Notes: generated by a model not told the origin, from the sequence alone. A stretch of DNA of 35,723 nucleotides from Hyphomicrobiales bacterium (GCA_022360615.1 JAKSCL010000044.1:1-35723); one strand, 5' to 3'. Positions 23,720 through 32,351 are shown, counted from the stretch's first letter. Program-made: numbers and translations.

Positions 23720-24646
23720 TTACTCGGGAAAGGCGTTGATGCGCCAAGAGGCCTGCAAGAGGTCCGTCGGCGGCTCGGAGACCGCGTCGCTGGTCGGGAA
23801 AGGTTCGAACCACTTCGCGTAAATCTCCTTGATCTCGCCCGTCCGGAAGAGGTCCGCAATGACACGCGTGCCGAGAAGTTGGAAGTCAGCATCGTTGCGG
23901 CGCACCATGATCGCGTACGGATCGTAGGACAGGAAATCACCCACCACCTCATAGTCCTCGGGGCTGTTCGACCGCGTGATCAGGCCGAAAAGCAGGATGT
24001 GGTCGGTCGAATAGGCATCGACCCGGTCGGTCTCAAGCGACAGGAAGCCCTCGGCATGGTCGGCGACATTGAGAACGTCAATGTCGAGGCTCTGCTCCTC
24101 GATCATGGCTTTGATGACGCGTTCATTGGTCGTGCCTTGGGCGAGTGCGATGCGCTTGCCCACAAGGTCCTCGAGCTGTGCGATGCCGGAATCCTTTTTC
24201 ACCAGGAGCTTCGTTCCGGTGATGAAGGTGGTCGGCAGGTAGGAGACCTGCTCCTGACGGCTCAGCTTGTTGGTGGTCGAGCCGCATTCGATGTCGATGG
24301 TGCCGTTGGCGAGGAGCGGGATGCGGGTCTGCGGTGTCACCGGCACGAAACGGACGTTCAGATCCGGCTTTTCCAGCACCTCTTTCACCTTGTCGACGAC
24401 CTTCATGCACAGGTCGATCGAATAGCCTTTGGGATCGCCGCCGTCTGAATCGATCCAGGAAAACGGAATCGAAGTCTCGCGGTGGCCGACGAGGATCGTG
24501 CCCGATTCATTGATCTTGGCAAGCGTTCCCGTCAGTTCCTGTGCAATGGCCGGTGTTGAGCCAAATGCCACGACCAGCGCGCCCGCGCCGAGAACGGCCC
24601 GGAAGGTGGATGGAAGCCTTTCTATAAATGCACGTGTTTCTCTCAT
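23720..24646 (-). CDS. gltI: Polar amino-acid ABC transporter substrate-binding protein (GltI-like)
   Basis: 308-residue periplasmic binding protein. The signal peptide ends at about PAIAQ near residue 35. The mature part begins LTGTLAKINESGTILVGHRE and shows the SBP_bac_3 features IPFSWIDSDGGDPKGYSIDL, LLANGTIDIECGSTTNKLSR, KRIALAQGTTNERVI and the C-terminal GEIKEIYAKWFEPFP. The overall pattern is that of GltI. The ATG at 24644-24646 has AAGGGG close upstream. It sits 35 bp after the cuyA-like gene in the same orientation, which suggests that the ligand may be cysteate, a close aspartate analogue, but glutamate or aspartate is equally consistent with the fold. Confidence 0.9.
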   Translation of the reverse strand: MRETRAFIERLPSTFRAVLGAGALVVAFGSTPAIAQELTGTLAKINESGTILVGHRETSIPFSWIDSDGGDPKGYSIDLCMKVVDKVKEVLEKPDLNVRFVPVTPQTRIPLLANGTIDIECGSTTNKLSRQEQVSYLPTTFITGTKLLVKKDSGIAQLEDLVGKRIALAQGTTNERVIKAMIEEQSLDIDVLNVADHAEGFLSLETDRVDAYSTDHILLFGLITRSNSPEDYEVVGDFLSYDPYAIMVRRNDADFQLLGTRVIADLFRTGEIKEIYAKWFEPFPTSDAVSEPPTDLLQASWRINAFPE

Positions 24647-24681
24647 GTGTTCCCCTTTTCCTTTGCTGATGGTCGTCTCAA

Positions 24682-25698
24682 TTAGGCGGCCACGCTTGCC
24701 GGTTCGCCGAAGACGGCCGTATAGCCGAACAGCGCAGCCGATCCGCCCGTGTGCAGGAAAACCACCTTTTCGTTCTTCTTGAAGCGGCCCTTGCGCACCA
24801 GGTCGATGAGGCCCGCGGCGCCCTTGCCGGAATAGACCGGGTCGAGAAGGATGCCTTCAAGCCGTGCGAACATTTCGACCGCCTCGATCATGCCGGGAGT
24901 CGGGAGGCCGTAACCCGGCCCCACATAAGAGGTGTCGGCCACCACGTCCTCGCGCTTGACAAGGTTGGGCTGGCCAAGCGTGTCCGCAGTAGCCAATGCG
25001 AGACGGTAGACATTTTCTTCCTGCGTTTTGCGCTCCGCCCGCACGCCGATGCCGAGGAGCGGGATACCGGCATTCACAGCCTTGAGACCCACGACCAGGC
25101 CGGCCTGCGTGCCGGCGCTGCCGGTGGCGTGAATGAGATGATCGATATTAAGACCGATTCCATCGGCTTGGCGCACAAGTTCGAATGCAGCGTCCACATA
25201 GCCAAGCGCCCCGGTAGGATTCGAGCCGCCGCCGGGGATTGCGTAGGGCTTGCGGCCCTCGGCCGCACACCGCTCCGCGGCTTCGGCCAGCTTTGCGTTC
25301 ATGTCGATGCCGCCGGGACAGCGTTCCATCGTGGCGCCGTGGAGATGGTCGAGGAAAACGTTGCCGTTAACGTTGTAATTGGGGTCATTCGACCCGGTCC
25401 TGTTCTCAAGCAGAATGTGACAGTCGATGCCAAGGCGGGCCGCGAAGGCCGCCGTCTGGCGCGCGTGGTTCGATTGCGTGGCGCCTTGGGTCAGAACGAT
25501 GTCGGCACCCTGTGCAACAGCCTCCGCCATCAGGAACTCGAGCTTGCGGGTTTTGTTGCCGCCCGTCGAAAGGCCGGTGCAATCGTCCCGTTTGATCCAG
25601 ATTTCAGGTCCTCCAAGTGCCGCTGACAGCCGGTCAAGCGGTTCAAGCGGGGTCGGCAGATGGGCCAGTCTGATCCTTGGGAAACGCGCGAGCTGCAT
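24682..25698 (-). CDS. cuyA: L-cysteate sulfo-lyase / D-cysteine desulfhydrase
   Basis: 338-residue fold-type II PLP enzyme. CuyA releases sulfite and ammonia from L-cysteate; the related DcyD releases sulfide from D-cysteine. Both give pyruvate. The lysine that binds PLP lies in [12 protein letters not shown] (Lys49), followed by [20 protein letters not shown] and the glycine-rich [11 protein letters not shown]. The segments PTPLERLDRL-like at 16-24, [17 protein letters not shown] and [16 protein letters not shown] agree closely with what I remember of marine CuyA proteins. Start ATG at 25696-25698 with GGAG six bases upstream; two earlier in-frame starts lie before or inside that site. It is the first gene of the transporter operon and divergent from a LysR regulator. 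The choice between CuyA and DcyD is not settled by sequence. Confidence 0.8.
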   Translation of the reverse strand: MQLARFPRIRLAHLPTPLEPLDRLSAALGGPEIWIKRDDCTGLSTGGNKTRKLEFLMAEAVAQGADIVLTQGATQSNHARQTAAFAARLGIDCHILLENRTGSNDPNYNVNGNVFLDHLHGATMERCPGGIDMNAKLAEAAERCAAEGRKPYAIPGGGSNPTGALGYVDAAFELVRQADGIGLNIDHLIHATGSAGTQAGLVVGLKAVNAGIPLLGIGVRAERKTQEENVYRLALATADTLGQPNLVKREDVVADTSYVGPGYGLPTPGMIEAVEMFARLEGILLDPVYSGKGAAGLIDLVRKGRFKKNEKVVFLHTGGSAALFGYTAVFGEPASVAA

Positions 25699-25730
25699 AT
25701 GTATCTCCATTCCAACGACCATTGTGAACG

Positions 25731-25786
25731 TTGCATTTCCGCAATTTCAAATACAAATATCCGAAGTTAAGTTGCGCTTTTTGCAA
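25731..25786. promoter_or_regulatory. Two LysR-type inverted repeats in the cuyA/lysR divergent region
   Basis: TTGCATTTCCGCAA (25731-25744) and TTGCGCTTTTTGCAA (25772-25786) are both TTGC...GCAA dyads and both contain the T-N11-A pattern of LysR-type sites. Their centres are about 41 bp apart, close to four helical turns, in an AT-rich stretch between the divergent starts. This fits recognition and activation sites for the adjacent regulator. Confidence 0.55.
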
Positions 25787-25802
25787 TCTATTTGGGGGCT
25801 GC

Positions 25803-26696
25803 ATGCGCCTTGAATGGCTCGAAGACATTCTCGCTGTCGCCGATCTCGGCTCGCTGAAGGCGGCATCCGATCGCCGGCACGTGTCGCAGCCGGCATTTTC
25901 GCGGCGGTTGCGTATAATCGAGGAGACCATTGGCGCGGCCCTGTTCGACCGGAGCGGCCGCCCCGTGAAGCTTCTGCCGAATGCCGCTGAGCAGGTCGAA
26001 CGCATCAGGGCGCTGTCGGGTGAGCTGAGGGATTTGCAGGCCGCATTGCAGGAGGGTGAGCGCGCCGTCAGCAGGCGCCTCGTTCTTGTGGGCCAGCATG
26101 CCATCACAACGGCCACAGCCCCCACGGTTGTTGAGCGTCTCGCAGGGCTCAATCTCAATATCCGGCTGCGCTCGGCCAACCGCGACGAATGCCTTGCGCT
26201 TTTGATCACGCGACAAGTGGATTTGGCTCTCGTTTACGATGTCGCCGAGCATGATCCGCTGCCTGGCATCGAGTTCTTCGATGTTGCGCCGATCGGTTCG
26301 GAGCATCTGATCCCGGTCTTTGCCTCGTCAAAGATAGACAGGCTCAATGAAGAGTTCCGGAAAGGTGAGATTCCCGTTGTCGCTTACCCGGAGGACGTAT
26401 TCTTCGGTGATGTCCAGCGCCGGCTGGTTTTCCCCGGCATCGCGAATATCGCAAGGATCAGAACACGGCTGGAGACGGCGCTCACGCCCGCCGCATTGCA
26501 GTTTGCCCTAACCGGCGTGGGTATCGCATGGGTTCCGCGTTCGCTTGCCCAGCCTGAAATCAAGCGCGGCGCGCTCATCGCGCCCGACACCCTGCCAAAG
26601 GTGGCCATGCAGCTTTTGGCGGTCAAACTGGGCGAGCGCACCACCGGTCCATCCGGCGAAGCGTGGACGAAGATCGTGCAATGGCTGCGGGACTGA
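25803..26696 (+). CDS. LysR-family transcriptional regulator
   Basis: 297 residues. The N-terminal winged helix-turn-helix (MRLEWLEDILAVADLGSLKA, then SQPAFSRRLRIIEETIGAAL) is classical LysR, followed by a linker helix and a periplasmic-binding-protein-like effector domain from about residue 90 to the end. The start is ATG at 25803 with GGGGG five bases upstream; the frame opens earlier but without a helix-turn-helix. It is divergent from cuyA-gltIJKL, with paired dyads between, so it most likely controls that operon and itself. The effector is presumably the transported amino acid or a product, which cannot be read from sequence. A GC-rich 4-bp hairpin follows the stop but has no T tract. 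Confidence 0.9.
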   Translation: MRLEWLEDILAVADLGSLKAASDRRHVSQPAFSRRLRIIEETIGAALFDRSGRPVKLLPNAAEQVERIRALSGELRDLQAALQEGERAVSRRLVLVGQHAITTATAPTVVERLAGLNLNIRLRSANRDECLALLITRQVDLALVYDVAEHDPLPGIEFFDVAPIGSEHLIPVFASSKIDRLNEEFRKGEIPVVAYPEDVFFGDVQRRLVFPGIANIARIRTRLETALTPAALQFALTGVGIAWVPRSLAQPEIKRGALIAPDTLPKVAMQLLAVKLGERTTGPSGEAWTKIVQWLRD

Positions 26697-26805
26697 CCCC
26701 TTTCGCGGGGGCGATGCCTACAACTCATCGATTGAGCTGCGTCTTACAAGAACGGGCGCTCAGTTCGTCCCGCGAATGCGTTCAGCAAAAGCAACGACGT
26801 GGCGC

Positions 26806-29238
26806 TCAGGCCGCCTGTGTTGTCCCGGGACTTGAAAGGCGCATGCGTGCGCCCGTGGGATCGAAGACCGGTTCGAGCGTCACGAGGCCGGACGCATGAT
26901 CGCCTGCGATGTCGATGGCCAGTGTGTTGCCCTCCATCGCTGAGGTTCGTTCGACGAGCGCCAATGCGACGGGCGAACCGATGCGGTAGCCGAAGGCCGC
27001 CGATGTGGTTTTGCCGATAATCCGGCCGCCATCGAGAACGGGCTCGTCGCCCAGCGGCACCGCCCCTTGATCGTCGAGAATGATGGAGACGATGGTTTTC
27101 TCGCCGCCTTCCTCGCGGCAGCGCAAGACTGCATCACGGCCGATGAACGGCTTTTTGTCGTCAATCGCGAAAGTGAGCCCGGCTTCAACCGGTGTGATAT
27201 CGGCGTCGAGGTCATGGCCCATGGCGAGGAAACGCTTTTCGATGCGCATCGCGGTCTGGGCGAAGAGGCCCGCCGGCTGCGACCCTGCCTGATAAAGCGC
27301 GTCATAAAGCGCACGCGCGTCGCCGCGCCTGCAGGTAATCTCGAAGCCGTACTCACCGACATAGGAGAGCCGTGCCGAGCGTGCCTTGACGCCGGCGATC
27401 TCGCATTCCGCATGGCTGAAATAGGAGATGGCGTTGAGGTCGCCCGCGCCGATGGTGTCGAGCAGCCGGGGCACGTTCGGCCCCATCAGACCCAGAACCG
27501 CGAAATCCCCGGTTTCATCTTGGAGCGTCACCCGCTCGCCGTCGTCCAGATGCCGTTTCAGCCAGGCTATATCGCGGCGGATGGCGGCCGTTCCGACATA
27601 GAGGCGATAGGACTCATCGGAGAGCCGGAGCGCCGTCAGATCGCTTTCAAAACCGCCGTGCGCGTTCAGCATCGCGGTGTAGATCGCGCGGCCCGGCGGC
27701 CGTGTCATGTCGTTGGCGCAGACGCGGTTGAGGAAGCTTTCCGCGTCCGGTCCCTCAACGCGGATCATGCCGAAGGTGGATTGGTCGAAAAGGGCAGCGC
27801 CCTCATGCGCGAGCGCCACTTCACGGCCAACCTCTTCGAACCAGTCCGGTTTGCCGAAGCGAAGGCGCGGCTCGGTCGTTTTGCCGAAATAGAGTGGGCG
27901 CTCGAAGCCATAGACCTGGTCGAAATGCGCCTTCTCCGCCTGCCAGACGTCTTGGAGCGGGAGGGTGCGGAGCCCCCGCGCGGTCTGCCATTGCCGGCCC
28001 GGATAGGCGATTTCGTAGTGCTTGCCGAGCACTTCAGGCACGCGGGCAGCAAGGTGTTCAGCCGCATTGAAGCAACCGGGAAAGCGTTTCGGGTCGACTT
28101 CGGAGAGATCGAAGGGCGTGCGGCCTTCCGTGATGCAGTGCGCCAGCGCCATGCCCGCGCCGCCGCCGGTTGCGACCCCGACGGAGTTCATGCCGCAGCC
28201 GAGGAAAAGCCCGCGTGTCTCCGCTGCTTCGCCAAGGAGAAACGATCCGTCCGGCGTGAAACTTTCGGGCCCGTTGAGCAGCGTTTTCACTTCCGCCGTT
28301 TCGAGAATCGGCAAGCGGTGCAGCGCGTTCAGCATCATCGGTTCGAAATGGCCCCAATCCTCGGGAAGAAGCTGGAAGGCGAAATCATGCCCAAGGGTCT
28401 CCGGCGCGATCGGCTTGCCCATGGGTTCGAAACATCCGACCAGAAGCCCGCCGGAATCATCGCGGATGTAAAGGTGCGCATCATGGTCGGAAAGGGTGGG
28501 GACATTGCCGCTCAACCCCTCGACCGGCTTGGTAAGGAGATAAAAATGCTCGCATGCCCAGATGGGTGCCGCCATACCCGCCATAGCGGCCGCCTCGCGG
28601 CTCCAAAGACCGGCCGTGAGCGCAATCGCGTCGCAACGGACCGTGCCCTGCGTTGTCTCGACGCCTGCGATCCTTCCACGGCGGGTCAGAATGCCGGTGA
28701 CACCCGTTTCCTCAAAGATCCGTCCGCCACGGGCTTTCGCCCCCTTCACGAGCGCGGCGCAGAGGTCCGACGGGCTGACCCGGCCATCCCCGGGCGAGAA
28801 GACGGCGCCGATCACATCGTCGGCGTTCATCAGCGGCCAGCGTTCCTTCGCTTCGCCCGGTGAGATGCTTGCCGCCTCGACGCCGAAAAGCCTTGCGAGC
28901 GCTTCTTGCCTCTTGATGTGGGTAAGCCGGTCTTCGCTGGTCGCGATCGACAAGGAGCCCTTGTTGATCCAGCCGGTTGCCTGTCCGGTTTCCTCCTCAA
29001 GCTCGGAGTAAAGCGCAATGGACGTGCGGATGAGTTCCGTCATGTTGCGGGTCGAGCGCAATGCCCTCACTTGAGCGGCGGAGTGCCAGGTCGTGCCGGA
29101 TGTGAGCTGATTGCGTTCAAGAAGAATGGCGTCCGTGACGCCGCGCTTCGCCAGATGATAGAGGGTCGAGCAGCCCATCACGCCGCCGCCGATGACGATG
29201 ACCGAAGCGCGATCAGGAAGAGCGGGGCGGCCCGTCAT
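26806..29238 (-). CDS. FAD-dependent oxidoreductase fused to GcvT domains (dimethylglycine/sarcosine dehydrogenase-like)
   Basis: 810 residues, the size of dimethylglycine dehydrogenase. Domains: DAO-type FAD domain at the N-terminus (VIVIGGGVMGCSTLYHLAKR), the TSGTTWHSA motif with His52, which carries covalent FAD in characterised relatives, an FAO_M bridge near 370-430, then a GCV_T folate-binding domain (from about 430) and a GCV_T_C barrel at the end. Such enzymes oxidatively remove N-methyl groups and pass formaldehyde to tetrahydrofolate. The ATG at 29236-29238 overlaps the stop of the upstream decarboxylase-like gene as TGATG; a GTG one codon earlier is possible. The operon order is GntR, decarboxylase-like, this gene. 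The substrate is probably an N-methylated amino acid, by inference. Confidence 0.88.
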   Translation of the reverse strand: MTGRPALPDRASVIVIGGGVMGCSTLYHLAKRGVTDAILLERNQLTSGTTWHSAAQVRALRSTRNMTELIRTSIALYSELEEETGQATGWINKGSLSIATSEDRLTHIKRQEALARLFGVEAASISPGEAKERWPLMNADDVIGAVFSPGDGRVSPSDLCAALVKGAKARGGRIFEETGVTGILTRRGRIAGVETTQGTVRCDAIALTAGLWSREAAAMAGMAAPIWACEHFYLLTKPVEGLSGNVPTLSDHDAHLYIRDDSGGLLVGCFEPMGKPIAPETLGHDFAFQLLPEDWGHFEPMMLNALHRLPILETAEVKTLLNGPESFTPDGSFLLGEAAETRGLFLGCGMNSVGVATGGGAGMALAHCITEGRTPFDLSEVDPKRFPGCFNAAEHLAARVPEVLGKHYEIAYPGRQWQTARGLRTLPLQDVWQAEKAHFDQVYGFERPLYFGKTTEPRLRFGKPDWFEEVGREVALAHEGAALFDQSTFGMIRVEGPDAESFLNRVCANDMTRPPGRAIYTAMLNAHGGFESDLTALRLSDESYRLYVGTAAIRRDIAWLKRHLDDGERVTLQDETGDFAVLGLMGPNVPRLLDTIGAGDLNAISYFSHAECEIAGVKARSARLSYVGEYGFEITCRRGDARALYDALYQAGSQPAGLFAQTAMRIEKRFLAMGHDLDADITPVEAGLTFAIDDKKPFIGRDAVLRCREEGGEKTIVSIILDDQGAVPLGDEPVLDGGRIIGKTTSAAFGYRIGSPVALALVERTSAMEGNTLAIDIAGDHASGLVTLEPVFDPTGARMRLSSPGTTQAA

Positions 29239-30557
29239 CACGCCGCGCTCCGCGACAGGGCATCGACACTCTCGATAAGCGCCTGATCGAGAATGGCAAT
29301 CGCCCGGTCGATCTCGTCGCGGGAAACGGTAAGCGGCGGCGCGATCCGCCAGACGGCGCCGCGCTCGGGCCGGCGGCGGATGTTCATGGACAGGCCAAGC
29401 TCGAAACAGCGATTGGTTGTGAGCGCCCCGAGCCGGTGGTTCGGTGTTTTCGAATGGCGGTCGGTGACCAGTTCGACACCAAGGAGGAGACCGAGACCGC
29501 GCACATCGCCGACGGCTTCGTGGCGCTGCTGAAGCTCATCCAGTTGCGCCCGCAGATAGGCGCCCATTTCTCTTGCTCTTTCGATCAGCCTCTCGGTTTG
29601 GATGGTCTCAAGCACCGCAAGGCCGACCAGTGCGGGGAGAGGATCGGCCACGTGGCTCGTGTAATAGGTGAAGCCCTTTTCGTGCGCCGATTGCTCGATT
29701 GCCGCGCTGGTGACGGTGGCCGCAAGCGGCAGGCCCCCGCCAAGCGTTTTTGAGACCGTCATGATGTCTGGCGTTACCCCGAAATGGGTGGCGCCGAAGG
29801 GTTCGCCGATCCGCCCGAATGCCGTCTGCGCCTCGTCGAAAATAAGAAGCATGCCGCGCTCATCGGCGGCTTTGCGCAAGGCCTGCATGAAGCGCTTTGG
29901 CGGCACAAGAATGCCGCCGGCGCTGATGACGGGTTCGATGATGATGGCGGCGGGGCCTCCGCGCGATTGCATGTCGAACATTTTGAGCCCGAGTTCGAGC
30001 CCGGCGAGCGCGGAGTCCTCGGGCGTCATCTCTGGAAAAAGCGGCCGGTAGCTGTTCGGCTCAGGCAGCAGATAGACGCCGGGAACGCCCGGGCCGTACC
30101 CTTTGCGGTCGCTTGCGAAGGAGGCCGATGATGCGCCCGCCGTGACGCCGTGCCATGAGCCGCCAAGTGCAAGCACCTCATAGCCGCCCGTGTGAAGCTT
30201 AGCGATGCGCAGCGCCGCCTCATTGCTTTCAGAGCCGGTATTGACGAACAGCGATTTTTGAAGCGGCGCGGGAAGCCACTCTTCCGCAAGTGTTTTGCCA
30301 AGGCGCGCAACGGCTTCCGGGATCATGCCGGAGAACATGTGAACGGCGGTCCGCCCGGCCTCGGCCATGGCTTCGACAATGGCGGGATGGTTATGGCCGA
30401 TGGTCGAGCACATCTGCCCGGAGGTGAAATCGAGGATCTCGCGGCCTGTATCGTCAACGACGACCGAGCCTATGGCGCGCGTGAAAAGGTTGTCGAACTT
30501 GTCGCCTCCAAACCGGATGAGGAATTCGTCCGCGGCGTTTCTAAGCGCCTGATCCAT
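29238..30557 (-). CDS. dgdA: 2,2-dialkylglycine decarboxylase-like class III aminotransferase
   Basis: 439 residues, fold-type I PLP. It follows the Burkholderia dialkylglycine decarboxylase closely through FDFTSGQM-like LDFTSGQMCSTIGHNHP, MFSGMIPEAVARL, NTGSESNEAALRIAKL, SWHGVTAGASSAS, DEAQTAFGRIG, TVSKTLGGGLPLAA (Schiff-base Lys270), TSHVADPLPA, GLGLLLGVELV and WRIAPPLTVS. The residues known to shape the active site of that enzyme (Gln of SGQM, Trp of SWHG, Arg of RIAPP) are present. The enzyme decarboxylates 2-aminoisobutyrate or isovaline and transaminates the product with pyruvate. The second of two adjacent ATGs (30555-30557) is six bases from GGAG and preferred. It follows the GntR gene by 9 bp. 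Strict decarboxylase activity is likely but unproven. Confidence 0.82.
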   Translation of the reverse strand: MDQALRNAADEFLIRFGGDKFDNLFTRAIGSVVVDDTGREILDFTSGQMCSTIGHNHPAIVEAMAEAGRTAVHMFSGMIPEAVARLGKTLAEEWLPAPLQKSLFVNTGSESNEAALRIAKLHTGGYEVLALGGSWHGVTAGASSASFASDRKGYGPGVPGVYLLPEPNSYRPLFPEMTPEDSALAGLELGLKMFDMQSRGGPAAIIIEPVISAGGILVPPKRFMQALRKAADERGMLLIFDEAQTAFGRIGEPFGATHFGVTPDIMTVSKTLGGGLPLAATVTSAAIEQSAHEKGFTYYTSHVADPLPALVGLAVLETIQTERLIERAREMGAYLRAQLDELQQRHEAVGDVRGLGLLLGVELVTDRHSKTPNHRLGALTTNRCFELGLSMNIRRRPERGAVWRIAPPLTVSRDEIDRAIAILDQALIESVDALSRSAA

Positions 30558-30566
30558 CATCGGCTC

Positions 30567-31220
30567 CTATACTTTCGCGCCGTCTGCGAATTTCACAGCC
30601 AGATCGAGGAAGATCTTGAGTGCATTGTCCATGTGGGTCTCATAGGCACGGGCGATCGCATCCCCGTCGCGTGCCGCGAGCGCTTTGATGATCCGCTCAT
30701 GCTCGGCAAGCGAAGCTTCCTGGCGGCCTTCGACCGTCCAGGGCAAGAAGCGCGGAAAACTGTTCCAAAGCCGCTCGATCGCATCGACCAGAAACGGATT
30801 GCCGCTTTGAGCAAACAACGTGCGGTGGAAAGTGTCGTTGGTCAGCATCATCCGGTCCATCTGGCCCGAAGCCCTGTGACGCTTCATGTCCTCCAGCAGG
30901 TTCTTGAGTTCGGCGAGAGCGTCATCTTCGGCGTGCTGCACGGCAAGCCGGGCGGTTTCCACCTCGATGATGCGCCGCGCGGCATAAATCTGGCGCAGAC
31001 GCCCGGCATCGAGGCTCGCGACCCTGAACCCGCGATGCGCCTCGTGCACGAGAAGGCCGGTTGCCTGCAGTTCCGAAAAGGCCTCGCGTACCGGTGTGCT
31101 CGACAGGCCGAGATCGGCGGCAATGTCATTTTGCCTGAGGAACTGCCCCGGCCCATAGCGCCCGGTCAGGATCGCATCGCGCAGTACGGCCTTCGCGACA
31201 TCTTTCTTGCTGTGAAACAC
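30567..31220 (-). CDS. GntR-family regulator (FCD type)
   Basis: 217 residues. A winged helix-turn-helix at about 5-70 (LRDAILTGRYGPGQFLRQND, then STPVREAFSELQATGLL) is followed by the all-helical FCD effector domain (YAARRIIEVETARLAV, NDTFHRTLF, EHERIIKALAARDGDA), whose His and Asp residues usually hold a metal and an organic acid. The start is GTG at 31218-31220 with AGGTGG three bases before. A 26-bp near-perfect palindrome lies 14 bp upstream of the start, where binding would block its own promoter. First gene of the operon with dgdA and the FAD/GcvT gene, so it probably represses them until the substrate appears. Confidence 0.92.
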   Translation of the reverse strand: MFHSKKDVAKAVLRDAILTGRYGPGQFLRQNDIAADLGLSSTPVREAFSELQATGLLVHEAHRGFRVASLDAGRLRQIYAARRIIEVETARLAVQHAEDDALAELKNLLEDMKRHRASGQMDRMMLTNDTFHRTLFAQSGNPFLVDAIERLWNSFPRFLPWTVEGRQEASLAEHERIIKALAARDGDAIARAYETHMDNALKIFLDLAVKFADGAKV

Positions 31221-31234
31221 TTTCCACCTGTCTT

Positions 31235-31260
31235 ATTATGCATTATCGATTATGCATAAT
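31235..31260. promoter_or_regulatory. 26-bp palindromic operator, probable GntR site
   Basis: The 26 bases read the same on both strands except for one symmetric pair of mismatches (positions 10 and 17). The site consists of two ATTATGCAT-type half-elements around ATCGAT, each itself palindromic (ATGCAT). Position and symmetry fit a GntR dimer-of-dimers site controlling the adjacent operon. Confidence 0.7.
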
Positions 31261-31401
31261 CTATCATGGGTCAAAACCAGATGCAAGTTTGGAGGCAGGG
31301 GAATTGTTGAGGCGGTCAGCAGTGAGGGTGTGTTTTGGGACGTTGGCTGGAATTACATCACGCCATGCACAATGATCGCGCTTGATCCGGAAGCAGACAT
31401 T

Positions 31402-31430
31402 TGTTTCACTTAATATGGTCGGATGAAACA
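31402..31430. promoter_or_regulatory. 7-bp inverted repeat upstream of the RpiR gene
   Basis: TGTTTCA (31402-31408) and TGAAACA (31424-31430) with a 15-bp spacer lie 28 bp before the RpiR start. TGAAA/TTTCA dyads are common at RpiR-family operators, so autoregulation is possible. The rest of the 31261-31457 divergent region shows nothing else that I can assign. Confidence 0.4.
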
Positions 31431-31457
31431 TAACGAACAGCGCATGGTAGGCGCAGC

Positions 31458-32351
31458 ATGGACCGCACACGGTTCTCCAATGATCTATCGGGACGTTTGA
31501 GTGCTCTTAGTCCTCAACTTCAAAAAGCGGGTCGCTATGTTCTCGATCATCCCGAAGAGATCGCGATGAATTCGCTGCGTAGCGTGGCGGCAGAGATCGA
31601 GGTCGCGCCACCGACCATGTCACGGCTCGCCCGCGCTTTGGGTTTTCACGATTACAGCGCTTTAAGGGAAACCTGCCGCGCCACCACCCGCCATAGGCAT
31701 CTCTCGCTTGCGCAAAAGGCAAAGGCGCTCCAGGCTGCCGGTCGCGGTATGGCCGAGAGCGAGCGCGTTCCCTTCGCCTTTCAGCAATCGCGCGCCGCTC
31801 TGGACAATATAGAGACCTTTCTAGCGGAGCTTGATGTAGCCGATCTGCGCCGTGCCGTTGACCGGATCGCAAAGGCCGACCGCGTTTTGGTGATCGGGTC
31901 GCTGAGTGTGGCCCCCTTTGCGCGCTATCTCGCCTATGTGGCCGGTATCGCGTTCGATAACTGGTTTTGCGTTGGCGACACAACGGCAAGTGCTGCCGCC
32001 CATATGGCGGGCATTTCGAAAAAGTCGGCTGCCATCGCGCTCGGGATGACACCGTTCGCGGCAACGACCCTTAAGCTGACGGAGATGGCGCGTGAGCGCG
32101 GGGCCTGCGTGCTTGCCATTACCGACGACCGTAGCGGGCCGTTAGCGGTCCTCGCTGATCACGTGGTGCTCGCGCCCTCTGAGAGCCCTCAGTTTTTTCC
32201 GTCTCACATCTCTTCGCTCCTGGTCATGGAGATCCTCATTGGGATGCTCATGATCCGGGCGGGAAGCTCCGCCGTTTCGCGTGTTCAAGGGGTGGAGGAT
32301 ATCAGAAACGCGATCGGGGAGACCTGGACCGCATCGCCCGACGGCCAATGA
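31458..32351 (+). CDS. MurR/RpiR-family transcriptional regulator
   Basis: 297 residues. An N-terminal HTH_6 domain (RLSALSPQLQKAGRYVLDHP, then SVAAEIEVAPPTMSRLARAL) covers about 1-80, and a SIS sugar-isomerase domain covers about 130-260 (ADRVLVIGSLSVAPFARYLA, TDDRSGPLAVLADHVV). SIS domains usually bind a phosphosugar, but many alphaproteobacterial RpiR proteins regulate amino-acid transport genes, as the neighbourhood suggests here. AGG six bases before the ATG at 31458 is a modest ribosome-binding site. It precedes the second ABC transporter by 66 bp in the same direction and is divergent from the GntR operon. Confidence 0.9.
   Translation: MDRTRFSNDLSGRLSALSPQLQKAGRYVLDHPEEIAMNSLRSVAAEIEVAPPTMSRLARALGFHDYSALRETCRATTRHRHLSLAQKAKALQAAGRGMAESERVPFAFQQSRAALDNIETFLAELDVADLRRAVDRIAKADRVLVIGSLSVAPFARYLAYVAGIAFDNWFCVGDTTASAAAHMAGISKKSAAIALGMTPFAATTLKLTEMARERGACVLAITDDRSGPLAVLADHVVLAPSESPQFFPSHISSLLVMEILIGMLMIRAGSSAVSRVQGVEDIRNAIGETWTASPDGQ

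Noticed and set aside
26697-26805. Possible lysR terminator (CCCC/GGGG) in the gap after the LysR gene
   Set aside because: Four-base stem and no T tract; nothing else recognisable in the gap.
27067-28863. 598-codon plus-strand frame opposite the FAD/GcvT gene
   Set aside because: Antisense shadow in high-G+C DNA; the minus-strand frame carries clear FAD and GcvT motifs.
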